A stretch of 64,000 bases of DNA from Doryteuthis pealeii. Lineage: Eukaryota; Mollusca; Cephalopoda; Myopsida; Loliginidae. Each line of letters starts with the position of its first letter. Position 1 is the stretch's first letter. Both the position numbers and the translations under genes were made by a program. This document shows positions 32,746 through 45,656 of this stretch, in pieces. The stretch spans positions 76,648,512 to 76,712,511 of the forward strand of contig CM042151.1 of the NCBI GenBank assembly GCA_023376005.1, given 5' to 3'. The notes under the pieces were generated by a model. That model did not search any database. It was not told the DNA's origin and saw nothing but the letters and a program-made list of their open reading frames with translations.

Positions 32746-33313
32746 AAGTTCAGTGAATTATGAGACAGTGACAAATCAGACAAAGAGAGAATTATGAGAC
32801 AGTGAAAGGAACGTTTTTGCATGTTAATTAATATTTCTATCTCCTTTTATTATAATACCATTTTCCATTGGAAATCAGATTATTTCTCTTATTTTGTTGT
32901 GTTGAAAAAGTATTTCTGATGGAAGAATGGACAATGGACAATATGTCTATATTTGGCAGTAAACAGTAAATATTCAATAAAGCAATCTCTTCAATTTGTA
33001 TTTCTTATTGGAATGGGGTGTAGAAATTACTATCGACGATTTGTGTTCCAATTAAGATATCCAGTGGAATGTCCAAATCCGCGCCTCCATGGCAACAGAT
33101 GGAAAACTGAAAGAAAAAAAGAAAAAAATATATATATAAATGAGAAATCTTTTTATAATGTAGATTGTGTGTGTGTCTGTCTGTAACCGAAACTATATCA
33201 GTACCCAAGTCACAATTCCCTTAGTTATTTACATTACATTCTTCATGATTTTATTTTTATTCAAACCTCAATTATTCATAAAATCGTTTCACATTATTCA
33301 TACTGTTGGCCTT
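32746..33313. other. Stretch without identified features
   Basis: Short ORFs only. No repeat family or gene recognised. Confidence 0.4.
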
Positions 33314-33790
33314 GTTGGGTTCAAGGTTATAATATAAATTATAATTAGTTGAACAAACAACTCCGACCAAGGGTGTTACATACACAAAGGACTTTAATAT
33401 AAGTACATCACATGGAAAAACATTTATGCAAGAATACAACATACAAAGTAGATACATAAGTAACACATATATGAATAGAAGTACATTATAGAAGTTAGGA
33501 GTATACAGAAAGTAAGACTGCGTCCTGTAGAAGTAATGGTGTATAATGAAGAATATGGAGAGTCCATAAAGTAATGTTACTTACTAGTGCTGTGAAGGGT
33601 GAGACATAATTGTCTAACCAATGTGTGAGAGGTGCCGTAGAAGATAGAGAGACAGAGTTCAAAACAGTCGCTTTAAAAAACGAGTGGTCAAAAACGAGAA
33701 CCCAGAGGGAAGATAACTCTTCCAGGGAAAGGGAAGACAACCCAACAGCCTTATCTACATATTAGATATTTACTACGTACCCCGAGTGTA
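33314..33790. repeat. Interspersed repeat family X, copy 1
   Basis: Resembles 35826-36300: both start with 'ggttcaa(a)g-ttata' and share 'aatataa(g)tacatcacatgga'-like and 'acataagtaacacatat'-like blocks. No ORF conserved. Class unknown. Confidence 0.5.
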
Positions 33791-33809
33791 CGAGTTAGAC
33801 AGAATGTCC

Positions 33810-34590
33810 TATTAATGTGAGACCACCCAAGAACCGAAGTTCATGGGAGGCGGGTGCAAAAAAATGCGTTGATCCCGTCGGCATTCCCCATCAAGGGGAC
33901 ATTTCAAGCACCGGACAATAAACCCAGCCCTGCCTTTTTAAATCGAAGGCGCAGGTGTTGCCTAGGAGATGGTCCCTTTGGGATAAACGATGTTAAATTG
34001 TAAGGTCTAGCGGCCGAAACTCACTGGACCCCGGTCGAAACCGGAGTTAGAGGTATTTGCCTCTCATTCCACTTATAAGGACGTGACACAAGGGCATTTT
34101 TATGTGGGCCCACCCACAAACCGAAGCTCCTGGGTGGTTGGCAGAAAATAATGCGTTGATACCGTTGGCATTCCTCAAGGGGGTGCCTCAGCCTCTGGGC
34201 AATAAACCCAGCCCTGCCCTTTTAAATAGAGGAGACAGGTGTTGTCTGGGGGGGGATCAACGATGTTAACTTGTAAGGTCCACCGGCCGAAGCTGATATT
34301 TGTCATGCACCCCACTTATGCAGGTTTGACACAAGGACATTTTTATGTGGGCCTACCCACAAGCCGAGACGCATGGGTGGTAGGTGGAAAAATTGCGTCG
34401 AACCCGTCGGCATTCCCCCTCGAGGGGGTGCATCAGACGCTGGGCAATAAACCCAGCCCTGTCCTTTTAAATCAAGCGGGCAGGTATTGCCTGGGGGGTG
34501 GATAGCCCGCTGGGAACGACACTATTAATTAAATCTCTGGCGAGTCCAGCGGCCGAAGCTCACTGGACCCCCCGCCCCCGGTTAAACCCG
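33810..34590. repeat. GC-rich tandem triplet, ~240-290 bp units
   Basis: Three head-to-tail units begin near 33817, 34105 and 34345 with 'acccacaa(a)ccgaag'. Each carries 'cccgtcggcattcc', 'gggcaataaacccagccctg' and '(c/g)aggtgttg'. A single diverged unit sits at 48280-48485 and its mirror at 57710-57880. Much more GC-rich than surrounding DNA. Function unknown. Confidence 0.75.
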
Positions 34591-35479
34591 GAGTTTGGTA
34601 TGTTAGACAAGTGTATTTATCTATTCAACAAAATAGCGGTTTACTGTGTGAACGGGATGGCTAATTTGCATATTGATCTTAAAAATTTGATTTTAATAAA
34701 TATGTTCTTTGTATTATTGATTCTAAATGTTTGGTTTTATCTTAATGAATATGAGCAAAAATCTCGGGAATAAATCTTTAAAGAAATCAAATAACAAGAA
34801 CAAATAACTATGATTTTATTTTCTATGTTAACTAAATATTTAAATTAGGAAAATTTAGTAATGAAAAACGGAAGTGATAGAAGCGTAAGTTTCAGTTGTT
34901 CTATCTGTCGCCTATACCCCCCTCGGGTTCAAATATTTTTATCTGCATTCTTATTTAGTTTCATTAGCCTTTCTAATTAGATATAATATATAGGATTTAA
35001 GACTCCGGGTTCGATACCATTACAGGATTGAATCCTATATTTTTATGATCATGCAGAATAAAATAATTAAGAGTTTTTTAAAACAATATTTTTAAATCTA
35101 TATTATGATTTAGGTTTTGAATTGCGTAAACAAAAGAGAATAGATAGAAAAATAGATTTATAAATATTTTAGAATAGCTAGCAAAAAAAAAAAAACACCC
35201 TCGGGGCGATGTAAAAATAGATTTTTGAAACATATTGCCTGAGGGGTCGCAATTTTTCGCCAACCCACCAAATCGACATAACTCCGCCAATTTCTGGAAC
35301 TGGAATCTCAAATTTTGGGGATCGTCACTTTGTTAACATAGTCCACATCTGGACACATTGAATGGGGTGGGTGACAATTTTACTTTTTTTCAGGATGAGT
35401 TGATATGGAATTATCTATTTGCTATTTCATTTTGTTATTGTCATCATTTTGTTTTATAAATTATATGATTCAAATACAG
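34591..35479. other. Stretch without identified features
   Basis: AT-rich, short ORFs only. Confidence 0.4.
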
Positions 35480-35548
35480 GCAGCCCTGTCGACTGGGGCT
35501 TTAGAATACACAAACTGCACCTCAGCAGAGGGGTAAGACACCCCCAAT
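35480..35548 (+). repeat. Interspersed repeat family B, 5' fragment
   Basis: 'cagccctgtcgactggggc' through 'gaggggtaagac' matches the first 70 bp of the copies at 7812 and 10846; truncated. Confidence 0.65.
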
Positions 35549-35604
35549 ATTCAGGTCGGGCTTTGTTTAAAGTAAATTGATAATTATGATTAATCATTGT
35601 CTGA

Positions 35605-35828
35605 AGCGTTGGTGTACTAGTTAGAGTCGTGGGAAATGGACTCGTCGACTCGAGTTCAAATCCCGGGCGACGCCACAGTTCCCATAAGGCTAATACTCTT
35701 GGGAAAGGTATGAATCCAACTATTCTCCCTCTAGCTATGGGTAAATAGTAGGGCAACCTGCTCTCTTTAACCTTGGTTAGGCAATCCGTCTAGGAGAAGG
35801 AAAATTCTGAATTTAAACCTAATTTAAC
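35605..35828 (+). mobile_element. SINE family S1
   Basis: The best preserved head: A-box-like 'ggtgtactagttagag' and B box 'gagttcaaatccc', then 'taatactcttgggaaagg', 'tagctatgggtaaatag' and tail 'gagaaggaaaattctg'. About 220 bp. Confidence 0.8.
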
Positions 35829-36300
35829 GTAAGGTTCAAAGTTATATACACTTTGGATACACAAAAGTCCGACGAAGGTTAACAGACAAAACATTTAATA
35901 TAATACAGCACATGGATATGAAGATACAACGTACATAGTAAAAGAGTTACATATATAAAGAGTACATAAATAAAGATAAAGACACATTCATGAATGGTAC
36001 AAGATAACATATAAAAGTACAGACATGAGACTAGAGATAGTCCATGCTGTAAAGAACTTACAGTAATGTAAGGGGGCGGAGCCCCAACGAGAGGGGTTAG
36101 ATAAAATCTACCCCATGTGGCTCGTAGTTGCTGAAACAGGAAAAGAGCCCGAAAAGGTTTGAACCCGGCGCTTAAATACTATAGCACCCTAGCGGGCACC
36201 AGCAAACTAAATCGGACAGACAACTCCACCAGGCAAATACGAACCAACGCTACACTATTAAATCTCCGTTTAGGGTGGTCACTACTAGAATAGGCTTAGT
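35826..36300. repeat. Interspersed repeat family X, copy 2
   Basis: Similar to 33314-33790; adjoins the SINE. Ends in moderately GC-rich sequence ('gcgcttaaatactatagc'). Confidence 0.45.
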
Positions 36301-36493
36301 CCTTCTTAGTGATCTATTTCAATTGTTTTATTATAATTTTATTATTCAATTATAATCATATTATAATCATGATTAATTAATTAACCAATTCAATTATTAA
36401 TAATTATTAATTAAATTGTTTGCATTTCTTATGAAATAAATTACTTATTTATTAATTACTCTTTCATTTTTATTGTAGCATTGCAATTATTTT

Positions 36494-37055
36494 TTTTAGT
36501 AGAATACACCTCCAGAGAGGTAACCCCCCAATGGGACCACCCGTTGGCCGTAGGTGGTGACCCGTGATGCTTAAGGACGGACTCCTGTTGGCTGAGCAGT
36601 CCATGACATGCAACACTCCACTTTGGCCCTTACTTAGGCTAGACAGGCAGTCGAAGAGGCCCCCTCCAATCAATATGCTGGCCCTGTCAATCCCTAGCAC
36701 CTATATGATTGTCCCGACTTTATTGCCCTTGTGGAAATCCCTCAACCCTTTTTATCATATATGTGCTAGAAGGCGATGGCTGAGGGTCTAAGTCCTGGGA
36801 ATGGCGTTAAACTCTATCTGATGGTGAAGTTCTGGAGGTCTGGTGAATGTGGACCCCCCCCCTTCATCACCATTGATCCCACGTCCATTCTGACCCGGAG
36901 TCGTAGTACACATTAGGGTCCCATCAATGGGTTTAAATAGAAAATGTGTTTATAAAAAAAATGAGTTTAAGTAATTTTCTATCAAACTATCGCTATGAAT
37001 CTTTCAAAATTTTCCTGGCATTAAATGTCCCACCAAGGTTTGATATGCCGTAAAA
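36494..37055 (+). repeat. Interspersed repeat family B copy
   Basis: Starts 'gtagaatacacctcc', ends 'gatatgccgtaaaac'. Collinear with 10846-11386 after loss of the first 20 bp. Confidence 0.7.
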
Positions 37056-37096
37056 CAAAACAATGCATCAAATCTAATACTTGCTCTCATGAGCTA

Positions 37097-37822
37097 TAGG
37101 CATACCCAACTTTTCGTCTGCTTTTCATTTTAAAAACGAATTAAAATTAATTGAATCGATTATTTAAGTTCAAATGTTTGTCTTAGTCAAAATGACATAA
37201 TGAGCATCAATTAAAAAGAAAAACTATTACACATATGATTTATCTTTAATAGATTTAAAACTATTTTTTCAGTCAGTTTTGCTTAAATATGGCTGGAAAT
37301 GCTGTATAAAGAAGGTGTAAAATCCGTGTTTACAAAATAAATTCAACCCTCCTGATTGAAAGAAATTTACCAAAGATCATAGAATAATTCGATTTTAATG
37401 AAATTTTCTGTGTTGATTTATCAATGAATGAATTTCATAATGCGTCAGTTATTTTGATTCAAAACTTTCTGGTTTAATTAGATATTTCTGCTATGATGAA
37501 TTAATATATAAAATTCATTTAAAATATGAATAGCATGATATTAAGTTAAAAATCTCATATTTTTAGATTCTAAAAATATATTTATTTAATAACTATTTTA
37601 GTTTATTATCGAATTCTAATAATTTTCTGTCGAAAACTCTGTTGAAAATTTAACGCCCCCCTTTTAAACAGAGCAAATATCGATGTATATTTTTTTTCTT
37701 TTATAAGATAATAGCCAATCAAATAATTATCGAAAAGAGCAAAAAATATCTCAAAAGATTTTTTTTATTTTTTTTATTTTTATCTTATTTTCCGATTTTC
37801 GGTACTTATTTGCTAACGGGAT
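37097..37822. mobile_element. hAT-like MITE, copy F (right end missing)
   Basis: Starts taggcatacccaac and matches copy A through 'cggtacttattt', then breaks into a family-B-like scrap (37823-37890). The right half is lost. Confidence 0.65.
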
Positions 37823-38019
37823 AGTACCACTATCCTCAGACCTCTAGAACTGAAACTTCACCATTACATACAGTTTAACATAATGATAGCTTTGCATCAA
37901 ATTATCTAGACAATCTTCTTCTTTTTTTTTTTAATTCTAGCCATTATTTTATTAACCATAAACTACAATATGGCCACCAGGATAGCTAATTGATATATTT
38001 AAATCAAACGAAGTACACT

Positions 38020-38395
38020 TAGAATATGTATTAGGGAGAACACGCCTACGCTTTAAAGACTTCTACAAGAAGGACATGAAGACGTGCCACCTCAATACTA
38101 ACACATGGGAGGTTGGTGCAGAAAACCGAGCGACCTGCCGCCTCCTTGTCAGGCAAGGGACGAAAGGGAGTGAAAAAGAGAGGAGAGAAGGCACCACAGA
38201 AAAAAAGGAGACAGCAGCAACTCCAGCAAGCATCACTGTTCATTTGCAGTCACTGCAACAGAGATTGCCATTCAAAAATTGTCCTGTTCAATCACACGCA
38301 CAGATGCAATTTTAAAAGATGGACACTACTCCATCCTCTTTAACAGACGGAAGGATGCCAACGACATGCCATAAAATCCAACCAACCAAAATAAT
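38020..38395 (+). pseudogene. RTE/CR1-like LINE C-terminal fragment
   Basis: RTRLRFKDFYKKDMKTCHLNTNTWE and the terminal Cys/His motif ICSHCNRDCHSKIVLFNHTH in two frames. A frameshift near 38200 separates them. The 3' end has 'gacatgccataaaatc', like the tails of the family-B repeats. Confidence 0.75.
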
Positions 38396-38407
38396 TGAAA
38401 TACTTAC

Positions 38408-38590
38408 TTTTAATTTATAGCGAATGTCGATGATCTTGCAGTGTTCAAGTTTAGAAGGTGGTGTGGGGGGTATTTCTAATAATTCCCCATTCCAGTAATC
38501 ACTCCCTCCTTTATTAATATGACCTCTCTCCAATTGAGCAATCTTCTGTTCACAATATTTGTTTTTCGTTCGAGCGCGATATACAATATG
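38408..38590 (-). CDS. Alpha-arrestin (ARRDC family), arrestin-C domain exon
   Basis: A 183-bp, phase 0-0 exon with acceptor ttgtgtttcag and donor gtaagt. It encodes 61 residues, HIVYRARTKNKYCEQK...LERGHINKGGSDYWNGELLEIPPTPPS, CKIIDIRYKLK. The W-x-G-x2-L-x-IP-x2-PPS...C-x-II-x(4)-Y block is the signature of the arrestin C-terminal beta-sandwich in ARRDC1-4/TXNIP-like proteins. These are cytoplasmic/membrane-associated adaptors that link receptors to NEDD4-type ubiquitin ligases. The PPxY-bearing C-terminal exon should follow at lower coordinates but was not found. Confidence 0.9.
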
Positions 38591-38695
38591 CTGAAACACA
38601 ATAGAAATTGTTAGTGTTATTAGTCTTAGTATAGCAGTTCATTCTAAGACTAACAGCAACAAATAAATCGGTTAAATCCTACTTAACGACCATAA

Positions 38696-39082
38696 ATTCC
38701 ACCATTGTATGTCACCCCACCGAAAGAAAAAAATACTAAAAATCAAGGAATTAACCGAATTTAGTGAAATTTTCAATGTTGATACATTAATGAATAAAAT
38801 ATATAATGTACCAGTTATTTTATTTAGAAACTTTTACATTTCTTTTTCAGGTCAATTAACTTTGAACCACATATGTTTGTATATCTGTGTTACACCTCAA
38901 AGATAGGTGATTCAAAATTAACTAACCTGAAAAAAATTAAGAGTTTTTAAACAAAATAACTGGTACATTATATTGTTTATTTATTAATATATCAACACTG
39001 AAATTTTCATTAAATTCGGTTAATTTCTAGATTTTTAGTATTTTTTTTTCTTTCTACGGGGTGACATATGATGGTGAAATTT
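38696..39082. repeat. Palindromic MITE in an ARRDC intron
   Basis: Near-perfect palindrome about 38889: left 'gtcaccccaccgaaag...' against right '...tctacggggtgacat'. It shares the core 'attttca(a/g)tgttgat' with the hAT-like MITE family, so it may be a minimal derivative. Confidence 0.7.
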
Positions 39083-39462
39083 ATGTCCGTTAAGCAGGAT
39101 TTAAGCAATAAATGAATAAAAACTTAATTGAATTCTAACAATTTATTTAAGAACAAACCAATAACTAACAATATAAAATCCTTCGTGTGTATAGAGTCAA
39201 GTTTGAGAGACTTACCGGTGCGATGGAGAGGATATCTGGTATCTTCTGATGGAACTGGTTAGGAATCAATCTGGTGATTTTTAGTATTTGCGTCAAAACC
39301 TCTGGGCACATCACGTGATTGCTATATCCAATCACAGAAAGGCTCTCCCACACTTAACACCACACACGGGAATAAACATATTTTACTGACCCACTAGAGT
39401 CACCATTTTACAAAAAAAAAACTAATAATTTCAAATGAGAAAAAAAAAATCATTGATATTAC

Positions 39463-39645
39463 CATCATAATAGTTGCTTTGGTTTTAGAGATATTCCGAT
39501 TTGTTAAGTTCGTAATTTCGGCACTAATAGGAATTTTTTCACCGGGTGCGTAGTATTTTCTGTCCAAACGAACCATGGCTGATAATGGTCCGGATTTACA
39601 ACACCAACAACAGAAATGTTTCGTCGCACCCTTTTGCACTGGCAT
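39463..39645 (-). CDS. Alpha-arrestin (ARRDC family), inter-domain exon
   Basis: A 183-bp, phase 0-0 exon with acceptor ttttttcag and donor gtaatatc. It encodes 61 residues, MPVQKGATKHFCCWCCKSGPLSA, VRLDRKYYAPGEKIPISAEI, ending KATIMM. The CCWCCKSGP stretch and the following LDR-x3-APGE-x-IP motif are near-invariant at the junction of the N and C arrestin domains in animal alpha-arrestins. It joins directly to the 38408-38590 exon in phase. Confidence 0.93.
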
Positions 39646-39717
39646 CTGAAAAAAAAATCATAGGTAAAAAATTGAAACCCATTCTGTTTACCTAGTAGTA
39701 AATTTTGCCTGAATTCT

Positions 39718-40270
39718 GACCAGGGAATCCCATCTCTACATTACTATTGCCTATAGAATGTTATATGTCTGTTTGTCTGTCTGCCAGTCTGTCTGCTTGT
39801 TTGTACTGTAATGAGCCGGAAGGTAACGCTTTGAAAGCAGTTATAAAATAACGAAAATAAGAAGTCTGCGCATAGGATCAACGCAGGTGGAAAGAGTAAA
39901 AAATAGAAATATTAAAAATGATAATTTTCTACAAATCAAAAGATTCCCGCCTAAAAAAGAAGTTTAAAAAATGTTATCTGTCTGTATGTACAACGACTGA
40001 ACCCTGGCCAGGAAATCCCAATTTCTACACTACTATTGCCTATAAAATGTTATCTGTCTATGTGTCTGTTTGACTGTACAAAAACTCAACTCTGGCCAGG
40101 AAATCCCAATTTCTACATCACTATTGCCTATAAAATGTTATCTGTTTATCTGCATGTCTGTTTATTTGTGCAATGACTGTGTTCTGGCCAGGGAATCCCC
40201 ATTTCTACATCACTATTGCCTAAAAAAATTATCTGTATGTCTTTCTGTTTGTTTGTACAAAAACTGAGAC
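39718..40270. repeat. Minisatellite, ~90-110 bp unit, 4 copies
   Basis: Repeats of 'ggccaggaaatcccaat', 'ctacatcactattgcc' and 'aaaatgttatctgt', followed by a TGTCTGTTTG-rich tract. The first unit (39720-39810) is the most diverged. Confidence 0.85.
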
Positions 40271-40438
40271 CACATCCTTTTATAAAGGAAAATTGGTAGA
40301 CACCAGCAAATACCAAAGTTCAATAAAATCACACACAAAGCACCGGTATCTGAAAATAAAATAAAATTCATTGATAAAAAAATAAAACATACTCTGTTTA
40401 ACAAGACTCGATATTCTACACCCCGGTAAGTCATCTTC

Positions 40439-40444
<6 letters not shown>

Positions 40445-40488
<44 letters not shown>

Positions 40489-40514
40489 ATATATAATATA
40501 TATATATATATATA
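40445..40514. repeat. (CA)n then (TA)n compound microsatellite
   Basis: Continuous CA dinucleotides followed by imperfect TA/ATA. Long ORFs reading through it are artefacts. Confidence 0.95.
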
Positions 40515-40576
40515 CTAGACAAAACGTGACCCGTTGGGTCACCCATTAAGCTCTCGCTAGATGATTAGAGAAAAGA

Positions 40577-40815
40577 GTAGCATCTGCCAAAATATCATCT
40601 GCTTTTATTTTTAAAAACGAACTAAAATTTATTAAATTGATTATTTAAGGAAAATTTTTGTCTAAGTCAAAAGTAGTAACATAATGAGCATCAGTAAAAA
40701 AGCAAAATAATATTACACATATAATTTATTTTTGATATGTTTAAAACTTTTTTTCTTCCATTTTGATCAAGATGCTGCCAAGAGGTACTTAAAATCCGTT
40801 TTTACCAAATAAATT
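40577..40815. mobile_element. hAT-like MITE fragment, copy G
   Basis: Shares 'aaaaacgaactaaaa', 'taacataatgagcatcag' and 'attacacatataattta' with copies A and F; left-end fragment only. Confidence 0.6.
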
Positions 40816-41604
40816 GTAACCACACTGGATAATTGAACACATATCCCAGTTCTAAATGTTATCTCTAGAAAATCCTGCCACAGCTGTACCCCAGCTATGC
40901 CCCGTTGACCTAAAAAGTATACTTTTTTGTACAGATTAATAATACAAATAATGGTAATTAATCCGAATATCACTCCAACTTAGGGCATTGAGTGTCTGGA
41001 GTAAAGGGAGCACGATTCAATCGTACCAGTTGTAGGCAAGAGTGACTGGGAGGGGTAACTTGACTGTAGTTAAACTGTCCGAGGGACGCAGGCCCACAAT
41101 GTATGGTAAGTTTCGCAAAATGTTAATTCATCTGCAGTTAAACTGTCACTTTCCGTGGAAGTCAGCCTACTATTTTATTTCACTAGACAGTCTCATTTGA
41201 GACGAATTCTATTTTATGATTTCAATTTCGGAGCTCAACTAAAATTGAAATCATGCCGTAAAAAGATACTATTATTTCTCTGTGGTCTGGAGAAAGATGG
41301 GGCGAATCTACCTAGACTGGGAGGTATGTTGCCTGCTGATTTTTACAGGCAGGGGGCACTCCCACTCTGTATGACGGTAATTCTATATAGACGGAGAGTG
41401 GAAGAGAGTCAGGTCTAATTTAGACAGGGATTGGTCGGTTGTTGACTTAATTGCTAATTACGCCTAATTAAAACCAATTAAACTGAATTTTTTTCAAACA
41501 CTGGGTAGTGCTAAAACCAAGGAATATCTAAGTATAAATATTGTGTCCATAATATAAATAGAAAAAATCCTTTAGCTGGAGAAGGTTGATAAACTCAGCT
41601 TTAG

Positions 41605-41605
<1 letters not shown>
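40816..41605. other. Non-coding intron with a fragment of palindromic element Q
   Basis: The segment 41058-41150 has two copies of 'gtagttaaactgtc'-like sequence and 'gcaaaatgttaattcat' as in element Q. The remainder is unassigned. Confidence 0.45.

Positions 41606-41607
<2 letters not shown>

Positions 41608-41694
<87 letters not shown>
41608..41694. repeat. (AAT)n then (TA)n microsatellite, left flank of a mariner
   Basis: An AAT run followed by a TA run that stops exactly at the left terminal inverted repeat of the element at 41695. Confidence 0.95.
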
Positions 41695-42611
<917 letters not shown>

Positions 42612-42850
42612 TGCTCAAATACTTTTCTTAAATTAAGAAAATGCTCAAATATTGCCACGTATACCGGCCCGTCGCACACGAATTACGCCATTAACCTGTC
42701 AATGATAAACACGCCACTACTATACATAGTACAGTGAGCGTTGAGAGGATCGCGAATTAGTCAAAGGAGTAAGCACATCAAATAGTTGTTAGTAAAAATT
42801 TAGGAAGATGCTATTTAGCTGGTTTCGGTAAAATATAAAAACCTACTTGC

Positions 42851-43219
42851 TAGGCACCGTTAAAGTTGCCGCAAAATCCTTATTTTACAAAATACATCCC
42901 CCCACACCATTGAAAGAAACTTACTAAAAATCAGTGAATTATCTGGTTTTAATGAATTTTTCAGTGTTGATTTATCATTGAATGAATTTTATAATGCATC
43001 ATTTATTTTATTACAAAACTTTGTTTTTTTCAGGTCGCTTAACTTTGCCCCCCCCCTTATTTTTGCGGTGCAAAATATCGGTGGGGTTAAATAAAATTGA
43101 AACTAATTACAGTAGAAATAAAAAGACAAAAAACTGAAGGTGTTAATAGAAGAAAAAATAAGTACCGAAAATCGAAAAATAAATTTTAAATAAAAACTAA
43201 AAAATAATTTTGGAGATCT

Positions 43220-43270
<51 letters not shown>

Positions 43271-43594
43271 GACAATTATTCATTAAAATCGGATAATTCC
43301 CTGATTTTTGGTAATTTTTTTCAATCGGGAGGAGGGTAAGTTTATTTTGTAAAATACGCATTTTACGTCATCTTTGCCACCATGTTTACGATATATTTGA
43401 GCAAAATTGACCGAAAAAATTGTTTAAATGTATTAAAAATAAATTACATGTGTAATATTATTTTGCCTTTTTTTTTTTACTGATGTTATGTTACTACTTT
43501 TTGACTTAGACAGAAATTTTACCTTAAATAATCAATTTAATTAATTTTAATTCGTTTTTAAAATGAAAAGAAGACGACATTTTGGCATTGCCTA
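42851..43594. mobile_element. hAT-like MITE, copy H (inverted)
   Basis: Reverse orientation: the right end reads inward as taggcaatgccaaaatgtcg. Subterminal inverted blocks around 42930-43020 and 43275-43340. It contains a (CT)n tract at 43221-43270 in the middle. Confidence 0.65.
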
Positions 43595-44180
43595 CTTTAT
43601 GCTTAATTTACTGGCCCTGTAAATATTTTTATCATGAATGCAAGTAATGTTAAAAATAACAACAGATTTGACTCAAAAATTTATCTATACTCATTTATAT
43701 TAATATTTTGTAAAGGATAAAGATACAAAAATATAGATACCGTTAATGACTTTGTGATCAAACATGTGAATTTTTACAAAATTCTAAAAAAAATAAAGGA
43801 AATGATGAAGGTCAATTTGACTATCATGAATTTTTTCAAAAGTGGAGAAATGGCATTTTCCACTTTCAATTGTAAAACATAAAATTCTAACCCAAACCAC
43901 AAACCCAACCCTAAAATTAATCCTAACCCTAACAAGATGAAAATGTTGTCAAGTACCATTTTAAGAAATTAGATTTAAGATAGATTGTTTTAAAGTTTGT
44001 TTGAATTGCACTGCTACTTTTTAAGCAATTACCTTTTAGACAATCCCAGATAGCTTGTCAACAACCATTTTAATCTTTTAGCTTTTAGATAGTTTGAAAT
44101 ATATTTAAATATATTTGCGAGAAAAATAGCCTGTGATGTATTTTATTAGGACCGGTAAAATAAGCCTAAAAGTAAATCTA
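43595..44180. other. Stretch without identified features
   Basis: AT-rich intronic DNA. A short telomere-like run (cctaaccctaac near 43920) is too small to mean anything. Confidence 0.4.
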
Positions 44181-44568
44181 TGTAGGGACTAGAACTCTCC
44201 TGTGCCTTTGGGGACAGGAAGTAGAAAAAGTAACGTCCCTGGTTGGGTTGAGTGGAAGACTCTCTTTGACCGTTTTGGTACCAACGAGTGAGCCTCGAAG
44301 AAGCGAGCTCTTGTCGCAGTCCCCGGTGACTGAAGGAATTCCCCCTCAGTGAGGGAGTAACAACTGAAGACTCAACCTGAGCACACACACCCCTCAGCGA
44401 GGGAGATATAAGAACTGTGAGTACTGCCTCTAAGTACATGTTATATTGCCTGTTATTGAGTTTACATGTTAATGAATTGGTTAAAGGTGCATGTGCTTTC
44501 CCTTTCGTCATTACTTTCTTTGAACCTATGTTTTTGTTTTGCATAGACTGTAGACAGCTATTCCTACA
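44181..44568. mobile_element. Putative solo LTR, 388 bp, TSD tcta
   Basis: Begins TGTAGG and ends CCTACA, a perfect 6-bp inverted pair, bounded by tcta at 44177-44180 and 44569-44572. The inside is GC-richer than the flanks and has a TATA-like gatataag. The flanking host sequence is itself an inverted repeat (accggtaaaata ... tattttactggaaccggt). Confidence 0.65.
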
Positions 44569-44696
44569 TCTATTTTACTGGAACCGGTCAACTAGCCTAT
44601 TCGAAAAATTTATATAAAATTACAGAATTAAATTGTTTCATTTCTAAATAAATGTAAATAAAATAGAATAAATGAGAAACTTAATCTAATTAAATT

Positions 44697-45300
44697 AGCC
44701 ATTAGCATTTTTGTCGGCTGCTAGGAATTTTAAAAGCGAATTAAAAATAATTAAATCTATTATTTAAAGTCAAACTTTGTCTAAATCGATAAGTAGTAAC
44801 ATAATAACCATCATTAAAAAAAGAAAAATATCATTACATATGCAGTTTATTTTTAAAAGATTTAAAACCATTTGTTTTGGTCATTTCGATCCGATCCGCC
44901 ATTCAGCCTCGTTTTCGATGTTTTTAAGTGCTTGTTTACAATTTTACTGTAACATTCGCGATTGCAAAAAAAATTACCAAAAATCAGGTAATTATCCAAT
45001 TTTAATGAAATTTTCAGTATTGATTTAACAATTAATGAATTTTATAATGCATCAGTTATTTTATTTCAAAACTTTAATTTAGTATTTTTGCTATGAAAAA
45101 TTCATATATAAAATTCATTTAATATGAAAATCCTGATGTTAAGTTTAAAATGTTATATTTTTAGATTTTAAAAATAAATATCTACTTAATGCAAACCTTA
45201 TTTTAGGCGCCAAAAGTAATAAGTTTTGAAGAAAAACTAGATTGAAAATGTACCACCTCCTCTTTTTAAGCAGAAAAAACATCGATGTATATCACAGGAG
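44697..45300. mobile_element. hAT-like MITE fragment, copy I
   Basis: Closely matches the left two thirds of copy E ('gctgctaggaattttaaaag', 'aactttgtctaaatcgat', 'tacatatgcagtttattt'); the right end is absent. Confidence 0.65.
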
Positions 45301-45473
45301 TATAAAATTTTAAAATTTAAAAAATTTAAAAATAAAAATCTGTTTTCAAATGCCTTTAAAGTAATAAAGAATTCATCATTCGCATCTGATGAGTCGGGAG
45401 AGTTAGACACTTTGTCTAAGCTCCCTGAAATAGACTATAATGCTAAATTTCTAAGTCTTTTGTCATCTCTTTA

Positions 45474-45477
<4 letters not shown>

Positions 45478-45530
<53 letters not shown>
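45478..45530. repeat. (TA)n microsatellite
   Basis: Uninterrupted TA run in the intron about 125 bp downstream (in gene sense) of the ARRDC exon. Confidence 0.95.
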
Positions 45531-45532
<2 letters not shown>

Positions 45533-45656
45533 AGAATTCTAATCATAGATAGATGATTATCTCAAAAAATATTTCATACAAATTTACGTTGTGAGAAAAC
45601 AAAATTTACAGGTGAGAAAACAAAATTAATTAATCTTATAGCGTAAGATTAGTTAC

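Noticed and set aside
32496..32822. 108-aa serine/leucine-rich minus ORF
   Set aside because: Translation of a (GA)n tandem repeat.
37820..37860. Minus 'GTIPL' resembling the ARRDC VIGTIPL motif
   Set aside because: The DNA matches the 'ttctagttctggaggtctg' part of repeat family B; chance resemblance.
39165..39353. Minus ORF between two ARRDC exons
   Set aside because: The flanking exons 39463-39645 and 38408-38590 join exactly in phase without it, and it has no arrestin motifs.
43880..43935. Telomere-like CCCTAA motifs
   Set aside because: Only two or three imperfect repeats; no array.
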